Below, one piece after another: positions 1-9,201 of a stretch of 56,588 nucleotides of DNA; the first letter of the stretch is position 1, and each line of letters begins with the position of its first letter. This DNA is from an uncultured Eubacterium sp. (GTDB taxonomy: Bacteria > Bacillota > Clostridia > Lachnospirales > Lachnospiraceae), in the NCBI GenBank assembly GCA_904420085.1, contig CAJFUA010000040.1:1-56588 (forward strand). Reading direction: 5' to 3'. The position numbers and the translations under genes are program-made. The notes under the pieces are model-generated. The model made no database searches and was not told the DNA's origin. It worked only from the letters and a program-made list of their open reading frames with translations.

Positions 1-1090
1 CAACTTTTAATTTGTCGATCTGGGCGACGAAGTCGGCGAATTGCTTTTGCACCTCAATAGGTGGCAACGGTAGTACAAATCCTTCTACCTGATTTTTATT
101 AACCTTAGGCAAATTGGTTCTACTGCTAAACGCTAAAATATAGTCTAAGAAATACTTACTTCTCAATGTATATCCAAAAAACTCTCTTGTACAAACATCT
201 TTATTTACAAGAATAGGGTAGGCATCTGCAGAGCACAGGCCATTAAATTCAGGCATAGCAACTTTGTTTAATTTAGGTCTTATCTTGCTATAGATAATGT
301 GCTCTGGCGTAAATAAATACTTTCCGCTCATTACACCATCTTCAGAAATAGTTCTATATCCAGATAGTTTTCCAGTTTCTTTTTCGATACTATCAATACC
401 AATATGAGGATAATCTTCGTAACCTTCAAAGTCTTGAATCATATTCATATCTATTTTGGCGCAATCATTAAATCCAACTATATTCCAGTTCTTACTGTTT
501 GATTTCAAGTCCCCAAACATCTCGACAAATCGGGCTTTGATGAGCTCATCTAATAATTGTAATTCCTGCATTCTGCTATCAATTACATTTTTAACTTTTT
601 CCAGCCTCTCAACTACTTCTTTTTGAACTGAAAGTTCTGGAAGTTCTATATCATATTCTCTTACGCTTGCAGCCGATAAATTAGGCTGAGAACTCCCATT
701 ATTCGCCTTAACAAGTTGCTCTTTTATTGCAGGTGAATCTAATGCCAACATTAAGTATTCCCCATTCACTTTTTCTCTATCAGGTCTAATAACTACAAGC
801 GAAGAAGCTATTGCACCTTCTATATCATTGCTAACAATTGCTTTTTTACCAAGTGAACCTCTTAAGCAGTAAAGAATATCTCCCCTTTGAAATTTGCCTG
901 AACTTAATTTGCCATACTTCTCGCGAGAAATATAATTCATTTCACCAAAATCAATATTTCTACCATTCAAATGACCAGCATTAACAAATGGAATTTCTCC
1001 CTCTTTTGTAATATCGGCCTGAGATGGATAATTCTTTCCTCTATCACCATTTATTAATTTTGAAATATCACCTAATTTTATTTTCTCCAT
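1..1090 (-). CDS. hsdS: Type I restriction-modification specificity subunit HsdS, cut by the window edge
   Basis: The reading frame opens at ATG 1088-1090 (MEKIKLGDISKLINGDRG) and stays open to base 1, giving 363 residues without a stop, so the 3' end lies outside the window. The layout is that of HsdS: a first target-recognition domain, a central conserved helix (QKEVVERLEKVKNVIDSRM then LIKARFVEMFGD), a second target-recognition domain, and the start of the distal conserved helix (PPIEVQKQFADFVAQIDKLK). The protein would choose the DNA sequence methylated by HsdM and cut by an HsdR not present here. The DNA of the conserved helices looks more GC-rich than that of the recognition domains, as expected for a gene whose variable halves are exchanged. 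It is the last visible gene of the fic-hsdM-hsdS operon. Family call is secure; specificity cannot be read. Confidence 0.93.
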   Translation of the reverse strand, partial: MEKIKLGDISKLINGDRGKNYPSQADITKEGEIPFVNAGHLNGRNIDFGEMNYISREKYGKLSSGKFQRGDILYCLRGSLGKKAIVSNDIEGAIASSLVVIRPDREKVNGEYLMLALDSPAIKEQLVKANNGSSQPNLSAASVREYDIELPELSVQKEVVERLEKVKNVIDSRMQELQLLDELIKARFVEMFGDLKSNSKNWNIVGFNDCAKIDMNMIQDFEGYEDYPHIGIDSIEKETGKLSGYRTISEDGVMSGKYLFTPEHIIYSKIRPKLNKVAMPEFNGLCSADAYPILVNKDVCTREFFGYTLRSKYFLDYILAFSSRTNLPKVNKNQVEGFVLPLPPIEVQKQFADFVAQIDKLKV

Positions 1091-1156
1091 CTACATCATC
1101 CCTACAAATCCAAATTTATTGAATCCCTTTCTGTTCATAATTGATAAGTAAATACT

Positions 1157-1255
1157 TTATAACTTTGAAATGTCCACGCAGTATCCATTTCTGCGATTTT
1201 GTTCAACATTAAAACCAGCACTTTCTACCTTGTTTATAATATAATCAATCTTCAT
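1157..1255 (-). CDS. Possible 32-residue ORF between hsdM and hsdS
   Basis: A short frame (MKIDYIINKVESAGFN...) begins at ATG 1253-1255, two bases after the hsdM stop, with a strong GGAGGA ribosome site lying in the end of hsdM. It stops at TAA 1157-1159. The same frame resumes after the stop and is open for about 21 more codons to a TAG directly before the hsdS ATG, so this may be a slightly longer gene ended early by a nonsense mutation. I do not recognise the family. It could be a translation-coupling ORF, an accessory peptide of the R-M operon, or a decaying gene remnant. Confidence 0.35.
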   Translation of the reverse strand: MKIDYIINKVESAGFNVEQNRRNGYCVDISKL

Positions 1256-1256
1256 T

Positions 1257-2759
1257 TTATTCCTCCAATAATTTTTCCAGCGCATTCATCTCTTTTCCGA
1301 TTTCCTTCTCTATTTTTCGAATATCTGCTATTATTTCTGATGTAGGTGGGTATTCTACAGGCACATATTCAACTTCTTTATATTTATTAATGCTAAGATC
1401 ATATGCATTGTTTATGATTTCTTCCTTCGGTACCATAAAAGATTTTTCTGTACGTTTTCTATCCTTCTCTTTTTCAAGGTTTTGAAATCTTCCAATGATA
1501 TCTGGTATATCGTTATCTGATACTGGGCTTCTTTTATCATCCAAACTAAATCCATCTGCCATCATATCGTAAAACCAAACATCATCCGTTCCTCCATTAT
1601 CTGTTTTTGTGAAGACTAAAACAGCTGTAGACACTCCTGCATATGGCTTAAACACACCGGAAGGCATTGAAATTACTGCTTCCAATTTTTGATTTTCTAT
1701 AATTTCTTTTCGTATCGCTTTATGAGCTGTCGAAGAGCCAAATAACACACCGTCAGGAACTATACATGCGCATCGACCACCAATTTTCAAAATACGCAAG
1801 AATAAAGCTAAAAACAACAACTCTGTTTTTTTTGTTTTGCATACTTTTCGCAAGTCTTCTGATACTGACTCAGCATCAAGACTCCCTTTAAATGGAGGAT
1901 TTGCTAATACAAGCGAATACTTTTCTTTATCTGAATTCTGATCTGACAGACTATCTCTATATTCAATAAAAGGATTATCTATTCCATGTGTCATCATATT
2001 CATTGCTCCAATACGAAGCATTGTTCTATCCATATCATAACCATGGAACATATGATTCATATAGTGTTCCTTTTTTTGTCTGTTAAAGAAAATCTCTTCT
2101 TTTCTATGTTCTTTTAAATATTCTCCGGAAGCAACTAAAAAACCTGATGTTCCACACGCCGGATCACATATAATCTCATCTGCAGATGGTTCCATCATCT
2201 CAACCATCATTTTAATAATATGTCTTGGTGTTCTAAACTGACCGTTTCTACCTGACTGAGCAATTTTTGAGAGAAGATACTCATATACATCTCCACGCAC
2301 ATCAGAGGATTGTGTCTCATTCATCAATTCATAAATATCATCTAATAAATCCACCACCTTCGATAAAAGAAGAGGGGTTGGAAGTTTAAATATTGCATCA
2401 TCCATGTATTTAGAATAAGCACTGTTTTTATCGCTATGCAATGTTTTAATAAAAGGAAACACCCATTCCTGAACAATATTATACATTTTATCTGCCGGAA
2501 AATCACGAAAGACCGACCACTTTAATCGGCTTCCATCTATGACTCTCTCTCCAATTTTTACTTCCTCCGCAAATATACTTTCAAATGAAAGCCCTAACAT
2601 TGCACACTCTTTCGCTCTTTTATTATCGGAATCATCCAAATCGTGAATAAACATCATATAAGTTATCTGTTCTATTACCTCCAGAGGATTTACCAATCCT
2701 CCTGAAGCAAACACATCCCATAATCCGTCAATTTTGTTTTTTAATTCTCCAGTAATCAT
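1257..2759 (-). CDS. hsdM: Type I restriction-modification DNA methyltransferase subunit HsdM
   Basis: 500 residues, the usual HsdM length. The N-terminal helical HsdM domain (about 5-145) is followed by an N6-adenine methyltransferase core: motif I (S-adenosylmethionine binding) DPACGTSGFLV at 199-209 and catalytic motif IV NPPF at 287-290. It transfers a methyl group to adenine within the site chosen by HsdS. The ATG directly follows the stop codon of the upstream fic gene (TAAATG), so translation is probably coupled. No truncation or missing motif is seen. Restriction requires HsdR, which must lie left of the window or be absent. Confidence 0.96.
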   Translation of the reverse strand: MITGELKNKIDGLWDVFASGGLVNPLEVIEQITYMMFIHDLDDSDNKRAKECAMLGLSFESIFAEEVKIGERVIDGSRLKWSVFRDFPADKMYNIVQEWVFPFIKTLHSDKNSAYSKYMDDAIFKLPTPLLLSKVVDLLDDIYELMNETQSSDVRGDVYEYLLSKIAQSGRNGQFRTPRHIIKMMVEMMEPSADEIICDPACGTSGFLVASGEYLKEHRKEEIFFNRQKKEHYMNHMFHGYDMDRTMLRIGAMNMMTHGIDNPFIEYRDSLSDQNSDKEKYSLVLANPPFKGSLDAESVSEDLRKVCKTKKTELLFLALFLRILKIGGRCACIVPDGVLFGSSTAHKAIRKEIIENQKLEAVISMPSGVFKPYAGVSTAVLVFTKTDNGGTDDVWFYDMMADGFSLDDKRSPVSDNDIPDIIGRFQNLEKEKDRKRTEKSFMVPKEEIINNAYDLSINKYKEVEYVPVEYPPTSEIIADIRKIEKEIGKEMNALEKLLEE

Positions 2760-3818
2760 TTACTCTTTCTCCTTATTCCAAGTATATTTCGTATATCTTC
2801 CGCCACCAATTTTAATTATTTCTTCTGATTTCAACAACTCAGTCAAAGCCCTTTGTACCGTCACATTACTTATATCCGGACATTTTTCAAGAATCTCAGC
2901 CTTCGTAATTGTTCCTAATGTTTCTTTGATAACTGCTTTTACTCTATCCGGTTTTGATATACCTTCCATATCCAATAATCTTACTCTTGAAGAAAAGTCC
3001 CTATATGCCGCCAAAATTATTCCTAGCATATACTTTACAAAAGGTTCATAATCATTCGTATTCTCGTGCCAGTCATTCGAACTTACCTGTAAGTTTTCAT
3101 AATAGGATTCCTTTGTCGTTTCAATCAGTTTTTCTATACTGATATATTTTCCAACAATATACCCTTCCCTATATAGAAGTAGTAATGTAAGCAATCTGCT
3201 CATTCTTCCATTTCCATCATTAAATGGATGAATACAAAGAAAATCCAATATAAACATCGGTATTAAAATAAGAGGCTCAATTTGCGCAGTTCCCAATGCC
3301 TGCGCATACGCTTTACAAAGTTCCTCCAACGATTCGGGAGTCTCCCATGCCGAAACCGGTTTAAATCTGACATATTTATTTCCTTCATCATCTTCTTCCT
3401 CAATAATATTATCTGCACCTTTATACTTTCCCCCTATATCAAATCCTTCAAATTTATACAAGTCCCGATGAAGTTGCAAAATAATTGACGGTTTTAAAGG
3501 TATATGCTCATAACTGTCATGAATTGTATTTAACGCATCTCTATAACCTGCTATTTCCTGTTCATTACGCGTTTTCGGCATTGTTTTATTTTTTGCTAAA
3601 GCTTTCATTCTGTCATCTGAAGTATATATCCCTTCAATTCTATTGGATGCTTCTGTACTTTGAATTTTTGCAATATCAACTAACTGTGTCAATGTATCTG
3701 CTTTTGCTTCAACGAACATCGATTGTTCACCTTTATACTCGTGAATTTGCGCAATCATGGATACAATTTCCGGCGTAAGTAATGCTTTCCATTTTTCTGT
3801 ATAATCATAATTTCTCAT
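2760..3818 (-). CDS. Fic-family protein (predicted AMPylating/nucleotidyl transferase) with C-terminal winged helix
   Basis: 352 residues. The Fic active-site motif HPFNDGNGR is at 197-205 and matches HPFx[D/E]GNGR fully, including the catalytic His197. An inhibitory motif of the (S/T)xxxE(G/N) type is at 58-63 (SNRIEG), upstream of the Fic core, which fits class II Fic enzymes that hold themselves inactive through a glutamate finger. The C-terminal part (about 285-350) looks like a winged helix, suggesting DNA binding or dimerisation. Such proteins modify a target hydroxyl with AMP; the target cannot be read here. It is the first gene of the operon with hsdM and hsdS, preceded by AGAGG and a consensus promoter. 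Confidence 0.93.
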   Translation of the reverse strand: MRNYDYTEKWKALLTPEIVSMIAQIHEYKGEQSMFVEAKADTLTQLVDIAKIQSTEASNRIEGIYTSDDRMKALAKNKTMPKTRNEQEIAGYRDALNTIHDSYEHIPLKPSIILQLHRDLYKFEGFDIGGKYKGADNIIEEEDDEGNKYVRFKPVSAWETPESLEELCKAYAQALGTAQIEPLILIPMFILDFLCIHPFNDGNGRMSRLLTLLLLYREGYIVGKYISIEKLIETTKESYYENLQVSSNDWHENTNDYEPFVKYMLGIILAAYRDFSSRVRLLDMEGISKPDRVKAVIKETLGTITKAEILEKCPDISNVTVQRALTELLKSEEIIKIGGGRYTKYTWNKEKE

Positions 3819-3865
3819 TAAAGCACCTCTTTTTTACACAATTATTTCCCTTGTAATATAGTTAA

Positions 3866-3894
3866 AGTGTATAATTTAATACTATCTTTGTCAA
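3866..3894 (-). promoter_or_regulatory. Promoter of the fic-hsdM-hsdS operon
   Basis: On the minus strand TTGACA (3889-3894) and TACACT (3866-3871) are separated by 17 bases, a good housekeeping sigma match, leaving a leader of about 40 bases before the fic ATG. The rest of the 260-base gap to the ABC genes is AT-rich with no gene. Confidence 0.7.
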
Positions 3895-4025
3895 TATCAA
3901 TTTAATCATTTTTGCAAAAATGATTAAATTGAATCATATAAATGTAAAATGAAATTACTGAGTACTACCGTTATCTTTCAAAAAATTTTTAATCTTCTAT
4001 GAATTTTCATCATCTATTACAGTCG

Positions 4026-4073
4026 AAAAAAATAACCAGTAAAAGCCGAGACAAACTCCCGATTTTACTGGTT
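4026..4073 (-). terminator. Rho-independent terminator of the ABC exporter operon
   Basis: An 11-bp perfect stem (AACCAGTAAAA at 4034-4044 with its complement at 4063-4073), with partial pairing inside, followed on the minus strand by a run of seven T. It begins a few bases after the stop codon of the ABC gene ending at 4080. Confidence 0.88.
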
Positions 4074-4079
4074 ACTGTT

Positions 4080-5831
4080 TTACTGATACTGACTATGATA
4101 CAAGCGATAGTAAAAGCCTTTCTGCTCCAGCAGTTCCTCATGACTGCCCTGCTCGATAATCTTCCCTCCATTCATCACAAGAATCACATCTGCCTCCTTA
4201 ATGGTAGATAGCCGATGGGCTACAATAAAAGTCGTCCGTCCTTTCATCATCTTATTGAATGCACGCTGAATCCGTATCTCCGTGCGGGTATCTATGGAGG
4301 AGGTAGCCTCGTCCAAAATCAACATCGGCGGAAGATGTAACATAACCCGCGCAATACACAATAACTGTTTTTGCCCCTGGGATAAATTACCACCATCCGC
4401 ACCGATAACGGTGTCGTATCCATCCGGAAGACGTTTGATAAATCCATGAGCATGGCTCTGCTTTGCTGCCGCAATGATTTCCTCCCTTGTAGCATCCTTA
4501 TCCGCCATGGCAATATTCTCCGCTACCGTAGCATTTCTAAGCCACGTTTCCTGAAGCACCATGCCGTAAGACTGACGCAGACTCTTCCTCGTAATTTTGT
4601 TGATATTCTGATTATCTACTCTGATTTCTCCGGTATTTACATCATAAAACCGCATCAGCAGATTAATCATGGTGGTCTTGCCACAGCCTGTAGGACCTAC
4701 AATAGCCACTCTCTGCCCCGGCTTTACATGAAGATTCAAATTCTGAATCAGCGGTTTGTCCGCCTCATAAGAAAAATCCACATGTTCCATATCCACTTTT
4801 CCTGAAACGGAATCCAGTATGGTATCTTTCCTTTCTTCCATATCCCCTTCCGGTGTTTCGTTGATCAGGGAAAATACTCTGGCACTGCATGCCAACGCAT
4901 TCTGCAATTCCGTAACCACGCCGGATATTTCATTAAACGGTTTTGTATACTGATTTGCATAACTTAACACTGCCATCAGTCCACCCACCGTGATTTCTCC
5001 GCTTACAATCGCCACTAATCCACCGCAGATGGCCACACCAGCGTACACAATATTGTTTACAAAACGGGTGGCTGGATTGGTAATGGATGAAAAAAATGTA
5101 GCCTTGATTCCTACCTGACACAATTCTTCATTGACAACATCAAAGTCTCTAAGCATATTTTCTTCCTGTCCAAAAGCTTTTACTACTTTCAGACCGCTGA
5201 ACACTTCATCCACAATCCCTGTCTGCACTCCACGGATTTCCGACTGTTTCCGAAACATATAATAAGTTCGTTTCGCAATAAATCCTGCCACAAAGAAAGA
5301 TACAGGTGTAATCAGGATAACAACCAGAGCAATTTTCCATTGAATCTGAATCATGAAAACCAATGTAATGAAAATGGTCAGAACTCCGGTAAATAGATTG
5401 GAAAATCCCATCAGAAGTCCGTCCGCCAACTGATCCACATCCGTAATCACATTATTCACAATATCCCCGGTGGAACGGGAATCCATATATCTGACCGGAA
5501 GTTTCTGTATTGTGCAGAAAGCCTCCTGCCGGATATCCCGTATAACATTGTAGGTAATCCGGTTATTGCACAGCCCCATAATCCACCATGAGACAGCCGC
5601 AATTGCCGTACAGACCAAAATTTCCACAATCACATTTTTCAACTCTTGAAAATTAACATTTCCCCGGGCAATAATCTGATCCGTTCCCAGACCAATCAGT
5701 CTTGGAATATAGAGGGACAATACTACATACACAGATGCAAAAATCATGGAAGCTGCCAACAGAAACCAATATTTTTTTATTCTTTTTAACAACTCTTTCA
5801 GGGCCGATTTCTGAGAAATAATACCTTTCAT
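4080..5831 (-). CDS. ABC exporter half-transporter, catalytically canonical subunit of a heterodimer
   Basis: 583 residues: six-helix exporter membrane domain (about 20-310) fused to an ATPase domain. Walker A GPTGCGKTT (379-387), Walker B LILDEAT with catalytic Glu508 and H-loop His539 are intact. The signature is LSQGQ (483-487) instead of LSGGQ. Because the signature of one subunit pairs with the Walker motifs of the other, this deviation belongs to the same composite site as the degenerate Walker B of the partner gene, the pattern of heterodimeric exporters such as LmrCD, BmrCD and TM287/288. The ATG follows the partner stop codon directly (TAAATG) with an AGGAGGG ribosome site. Substrate unknown: drug, peptide or lipid are all possible. 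Confidence 0.95.
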   Translation of the reverse strand: MKGIISQKSALKELLKRIKKYWFLLAASMIFASVYVVLSLYIPRLIGLGTDQIIARGNVNFQELKNVIVEILVCTAIAAVSWWIMGLCNNRITYNVIRDIRQEAFCTIQKLPVRYMDSRSTGDIVNNVITDVDQLADGLLMGFSNLFTGVLTIFITLVFMIQIQWKIALVVILITPVSFFVAGFIAKRTYYMFRKQSEIRGVQTGIVDEVFSGLKVVKAFGQEENMLRDFDVVNEELCQVGIKATFFSSITNPATRFVNNIVYAGVAICGGLVAIVSGEITVGGLMAVLSYANQYTKPFNEISGVVTELQNALACSARVFSLINETPEGDMEERKDTILDSVSGKVDMEHVDFSYEADKPLIQNLNLHVKPGQRVAIVGPTGCGKTTMINLLMRFYDVNTGEIRVDNQNINKITRKSLRQSYGMVLQETWLRNATVAENIAMADKDATREEIIAAAKQSHAHGFIKRLPDGYDTVIGADGGNLSQGQKQLLCIARVMLHLPPMLILDEATSSIDTRTEIRIQRAFNKMMKGRTTFIVAHRLSTIKEADVILVMNGGKIIEQGSHEELLEQKGFYYRLYHSQYQ

Positions 5832-7559
5832 TTATCTGCCCTCCTTCGCATTTTGTTGAAACTGGGACTCATATATTTCCCTGTACACCTGACAGTTTTC
5901 CAACAGTGTTTCATGGGTGCCCAATCCTGCCATCTGACCGTCGTCCAACACAAGTATCTGGTCTGCATGCATAATGGAGGACGTTCTTTGGGACACCACA
6001 AAGGTGGTTACTCCTTCCAATGCACGGATGGCAGCCCGAAGCCGGGCGTCTGTTGCAAAATCCAACGCTGAAGAACTGTCATCCAAAATCAAAATCTCCG
6101 GTTTTCCCACCAAAGCTCTGGCAATCGTCAGCCTCTGTTTCTGTCCGCCGGAAAAATTTTTCCCCGACTGTGCCACTTCTGCATCCAGTCCTTTTTCCTT
6201 TTCCATAACAAACTCGTAACTTTGAGATTTTTTCAGCGCATCTATCAGTTCTTCCTCTGTGGCATCACCATTTCCCCACAGGAGATTGCTTCTGATAGTC
6301 CCCTGAAACAAAAGAGCTTTCTGCGGAACAATTCTCACTTTCTCCCTCAGCGCCTGCTTTTGGAACTCCCTGGTATCGGAACCCTCAATTTTTACTACAC
6401 CTTCTGTTGCTTTGTAAAAACCGGGTATCAGGTTGACTAGGGATGTTTTTCCGGAACCTGTTCCTCCGATAATTCCGACGGTTTCTCCCGGCTTTACTTT
6501 CATACAGATATGCTGAATGGATTCCCCTCCTGCTCCTGCATACTTTAATGAAACATTGTCAAATTCAACTTTTATATTATTATCAATGCCTTCACTTAAT
6601 GTGCCGCCATCCTGTTCACCTTGTATGGCAAAAATATCATTGACACGTCTTGCACAGGCGAAAGCTTTTGTGAGATTAATAATCAGGCTGGCAAGTTTAA
6701 TTAATTCCACCAGTACCTGTGACATATAGTTTACCAATGCCACCACTTCGCCCTGCGTCAATGAACCACTCTGTACTCTCTGCCCGCCAACCCAGAGTAT
6801 GGCAATAATGGCAACGTTTACTACAATGTAGGTGGCCGGATTCATCAGCGTCGAAATCCTTCCTGCAAATATCTGAAACCTGTTTAAAATCTCATTTTCT
6901 TCCTGATACCGGACAATTTCCTCTTTTTCCTGATTAAAAGCTCTGATGACCCTCGTACCATTTAAATTTTCTCTGGTACTTTCCATAACCCTGTCAAGCA
7001 TCCCCTGCACTCTTTTATAAAGCGGTATGGTAATCAGCATGATTCCATAGACAATTACCGACAGCACGGGAATGGATACAGCAAACACCAATGCCGTCTT
7101 AACGTCTACCGTAAATGCCATAATCATGGCGCCAACAACAATAAACGGTGAGCGCAACAACAGACGCAGTGCCATATTGACCTGCGTCTGAATTTGATTG
7201 ATATCTGCCGTCATTCTTGTAATAAATGTTGATGCACCGTATTGGTCTATCTGGGTATAGGACAATCCGCCGATATGGGCAAACAGATCATGCCGCAGTC
7301 TTTTTCCAAACCCTGCGGAAGCTTTTGCCGCAAAATACTGGGCAGTAATGGAAAATGCCAATCCTGCAACGGCTAAGACAACCAGCACTCCTCCCATCTT
7401 CCAGACATATCCACTGTCTCTTTGTGCAATTCCATGATCGATGATGGCCGCCACTACCAGTGGAACCAGCAAATCAAAGCATGCCTCCAGCATCTTAAAT
7501 AACGGTGCCAGAACGGATTCTTTTTTATAATTCTTTAAATATCTAAGTAATTGAAACAT
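5832..7559 (-). CDS. ABC exporter half-transporter, degenerate-site subunit of a heterodimer
   Basis: About 575 residues with six membrane helices and one ATPase domain. Walker A GGTGSGKTS (365-373) and signature FSGGQ (469-473) are good, but the catalytic glutamate after Walker B is Asp494 (ILILDDSS) and the H-loop His is Gln524 (VVSQRT), so its own ATP site should hydrolyse poorly. This complements the partner encoded immediately downstream. I chose ATG 7557-7559 (MFQLLRYLKNYKK) because the best promoter would start transcription only about 10 bases before the earlier ATG at 7586, which would add nine residues (MTKNRERAN). Export substrate unknown. Confidence 0.93.
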   Translation of the reverse strand: MFQLLRYLKNYKKESVLAPLFKMLEACFDLLVPLVVAAIIDHGIAQRDSGYVWKMGGVLVVLAVAGLAFSITAQYFAAKASAGFGKRLRHDLFAHIGGLSYTQIDQYGASTFITRMTADINQIQTQVNMALRLLLRSPFIVVGAMIMAFTVDVKTALVFAVSIPVLSVIVYGIMLITIPLYKRVQGMLDRVMESTRENLNGTRVIRAFNQEKEEIVRYQEENEILNRFQIFAGRISTLMNPATYIVVNVAIIAILWVGGQRVQSGSLTQGEVVALVNYMSQVLVELIKLASLIINLTKAFACARRVNDIFAIQGEQDGGTLSEGIDNNIKVEFDNVSLKYAGAGGESIQHICMKVKPGETVGIIGGTGSGKTSLVNLIPGFYKATEGVVKIEGSDTREFQKQALREKVRIVPQKALLFQGTIRSNLLWGNGDATEEELIDALKKSQSYEFVMEKEKGLDAEVAQSGKNFSGGQKQRLTIARALVGKPEILILDDSSSALDFATDARLRAAIRALEGVTTFVVSQRTSSIMHADQILVLDDGQMAGLGTHETLLENCQVYREIYESQFQQNAKEGR

Positions 7560-7603
7560 ATTTGCTCTCTCTCTATTTTTAGTCATACCTTTTTTCTTTC
7601 ATA

Positions 7604-7632
7604 AGTATACATTTCAGAGTGAAAAAAAGCAA
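7604..7632 (-). promoter_or_regulatory. Promoter of the heterodimeric ABC exporter operon
   Basis: TTGCTT (7627-7632) and TATACT (7604-7609) on the minus strand with a 17-base spacer. The predicted start near 7597 supports the internal ATG at 7559 as the first codon of the operon. Confidence 0.55.
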
Positions 7633-7660
7633 TTCATGTTTCTGTTTTATATCAGTGGTT

Positions 7661-8491
7661 TTACATTTGATTAAATTTTATGGAAACTTCTCCCATGCCA
7701 CAGTCAATATCCATGGTTCTTCCTGTCTGATTGGATAAATTTATGGAATTAGAAATCCCCTCATATTTTTGTGTGCCTAGTTCGATCTCTCCTGCACCAA
7801 CCTTTAATGTATAATCAAAATCATTGTAACTGTTGTTAAGCTCTGCCTTCACTTCTCCCATACCACAATCTACATTCATACTGTTTACAGTAGTATTTTC
7901 AATATCCAGTTCTCCAACACCTACATCAATGTCACATTGTCCGAACTGACTATAATCTATTTTTCCTTCTCCGGCACCCACTTCAATTTTCAGGTTATCT
8001 GCCGTCATTCCGTTACACTCTAACTCTCCTGCGCCGACAAACAACTCTGTACTGCTTAATTGCTCATTTGGAATATAAATATTAATTTTTCCGCTGTTAT
8101 TTGTTATACCGAATTTCCCGGAAACAGAAATATTTAAGACGCCATCAACCACTTCATATTTAACATCCAGCCTTTTTGCTTTGTTTTCTATTCCAAACCC
8201 AGTCTCATTCCACTGTTTAATGTTGATGTCACCATATTTAGCTCTCACAGTCAGGGAATGGATTCCATACTGCTGTTGATCAATTTTCATGATGGAACCA
8301 TTGCTGATACTGCTCATATTCTCATCCTCCTCATCAAACCACTGGTCAAATTGAACTGCCAGACGGTTGTTTAACAAATCTGATTTTACGATTTCTTTTC
8401 CACCTCTTATGAGACCCACGCTAACGAAAACAATACCTAAAGCAGCCAGTATTCCACTGATAATTCCCAGCCATTTAAAAAATTTCTTCAT
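7661..8491 (-). CDS. DUF4097-family membrane-anchored beta-strand-repeat protein
   Basis: 276 residues. An N-terminal hydrophobic segment (about 8-30) should anchor the protein, with the rest outside. The remainder is a series of short beta-strand repeats rich in Gly, Asn and Asp, with recurring GAGE, GVGE and GMGE turns (for example VGAGEGKIDYS, VGVGELDIE, CGMGEVKAEL), typical of the DUF4097 fold. Biochemical role is unknown; in Firmicutes such proteins sit with DUF1700 and PadR genes in envelope-related operons. Its ATG overlaps the DUF1700 stop by one base (TAATG), so the two are translationally coupled. Confidence 0.88.
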   Translation of the reverse strand: MKKFFKWLGIISGILAALGIVFVSVGLIRGGKEIVKSDLLNNRLAVQFDQWFDEEDENMSSISNGSIMKIDQQQYGIHSLTVRAKYGDINIKQWNETGFGIENKAKRLDVKYEVVDGVLNISVSGKFGITNNSGKINIYIPNEQLSSTELFVGAGELECNGMTADNLKIEVGAGEGKIDYSQFGQCDIDVGVGELDIENTTVNSMNVDCGMGEVKAELNNSYNDFDYTLKVGAGEIELGTQKYEGISNSINLSNQTGRTMDIDCGMGEVSIKFNQM

Positions 8492-9201
8492 TATGCCTGC
8501 TCCTTTCCTGTTTCAAATATTTTTTTACATGCCTGCGCAAGAATTTTAACCAGCCACGGCAAAAAACGTACACAAAACAGTACCAATGGGATTATCATAA
8601 CAATCCCCAAAGCGCAAAGAATCAGTCCCGTTCCTGCCAGTAACAATCCTCCTGATAAAGCGCCTGACATAAACGATGCGCCTATTAATGCAATGCCCGC
8701 CACGGCAAAAGCAAACACCATGGAAATCAGGGCAATCACTACAGAAAACAAAGCTGCTGCCAGCGTAAAAATAACACTAATCCAAATCGGACAGGTGATT
8801 ACCAGAAGAATAATGGCAACGACTTTTGCATCACTGCTTTTTACATTTGTTCCTGTTGCTTTTGTATGTTGTTGTGTATACTCTTTTGCATTATCTTCAT
8901 ATGAATTTTCTTTGAAATTTCCTTCTCCTCTTTTGTAATAAGGAATATACTCTTTATTTTCAGATTTCATTTCCGCATTTTCATCGAAATAATCCTCCGA
9001 CTGTTCTTTGTGTACAATCTCTTCGATAATCTGTCTGGCAATCTTCTCCGGTGTCCCCATGGATTCCGGCACCAGCATTTCATCTGTAATATCTGCATCC
9101 GCAAAATAATTCTCATAATAATCCAACGCATCTGCTTTTTCATTTGCAGGAATTTGAGAAAGCCTTTGTGCCAATTCCCTCATAAACTCTTTTTTAGTCA
9201 T
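8491..9201 (-). CDS. DUF1700 (HAAS-like) integral membrane protein
   Basis: 236 residues. The N-terminus (MTKKEFMRELAQRLSQIP..., with KADALDYYENYF at about 22-33) is the helical domain of DUF1700/HAAS proteins. A charged linker (about 70-120) follows, then a long hydrophobic half (about 128-225) with three to four Gly/Ala-rich membrane helices. The helical domain is thought to interact with partner regulators or membrane proteins. It is the middle gene of PadR-DUF1700-DUF4097; its start overlaps the end of the PadR gene by 8 bases. Function is inferred from context only: a membrane component whose level is set by PadR. Confidence 0.88.
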   Translation of the reverse strand: MTKKEFMRELAQRLSQIPANEKADALDYYENYFADADITDEMLVPESMGTPEKIARQIIEEIVHKEQSEDYFDENAEMKSENKEYIPYYKRGEGNFKENSYEDNAKEYTQQHTKATGTNVKSSDAKVVAIILLVITCPIWISVIFTLAAALFSVVIALISMVFAFAVAGIALIGASFMSGALSGGLLLAGTGLILCALGIVMIIPLVLFCVRFLPWLVKILAQACKKIFETGKEQA

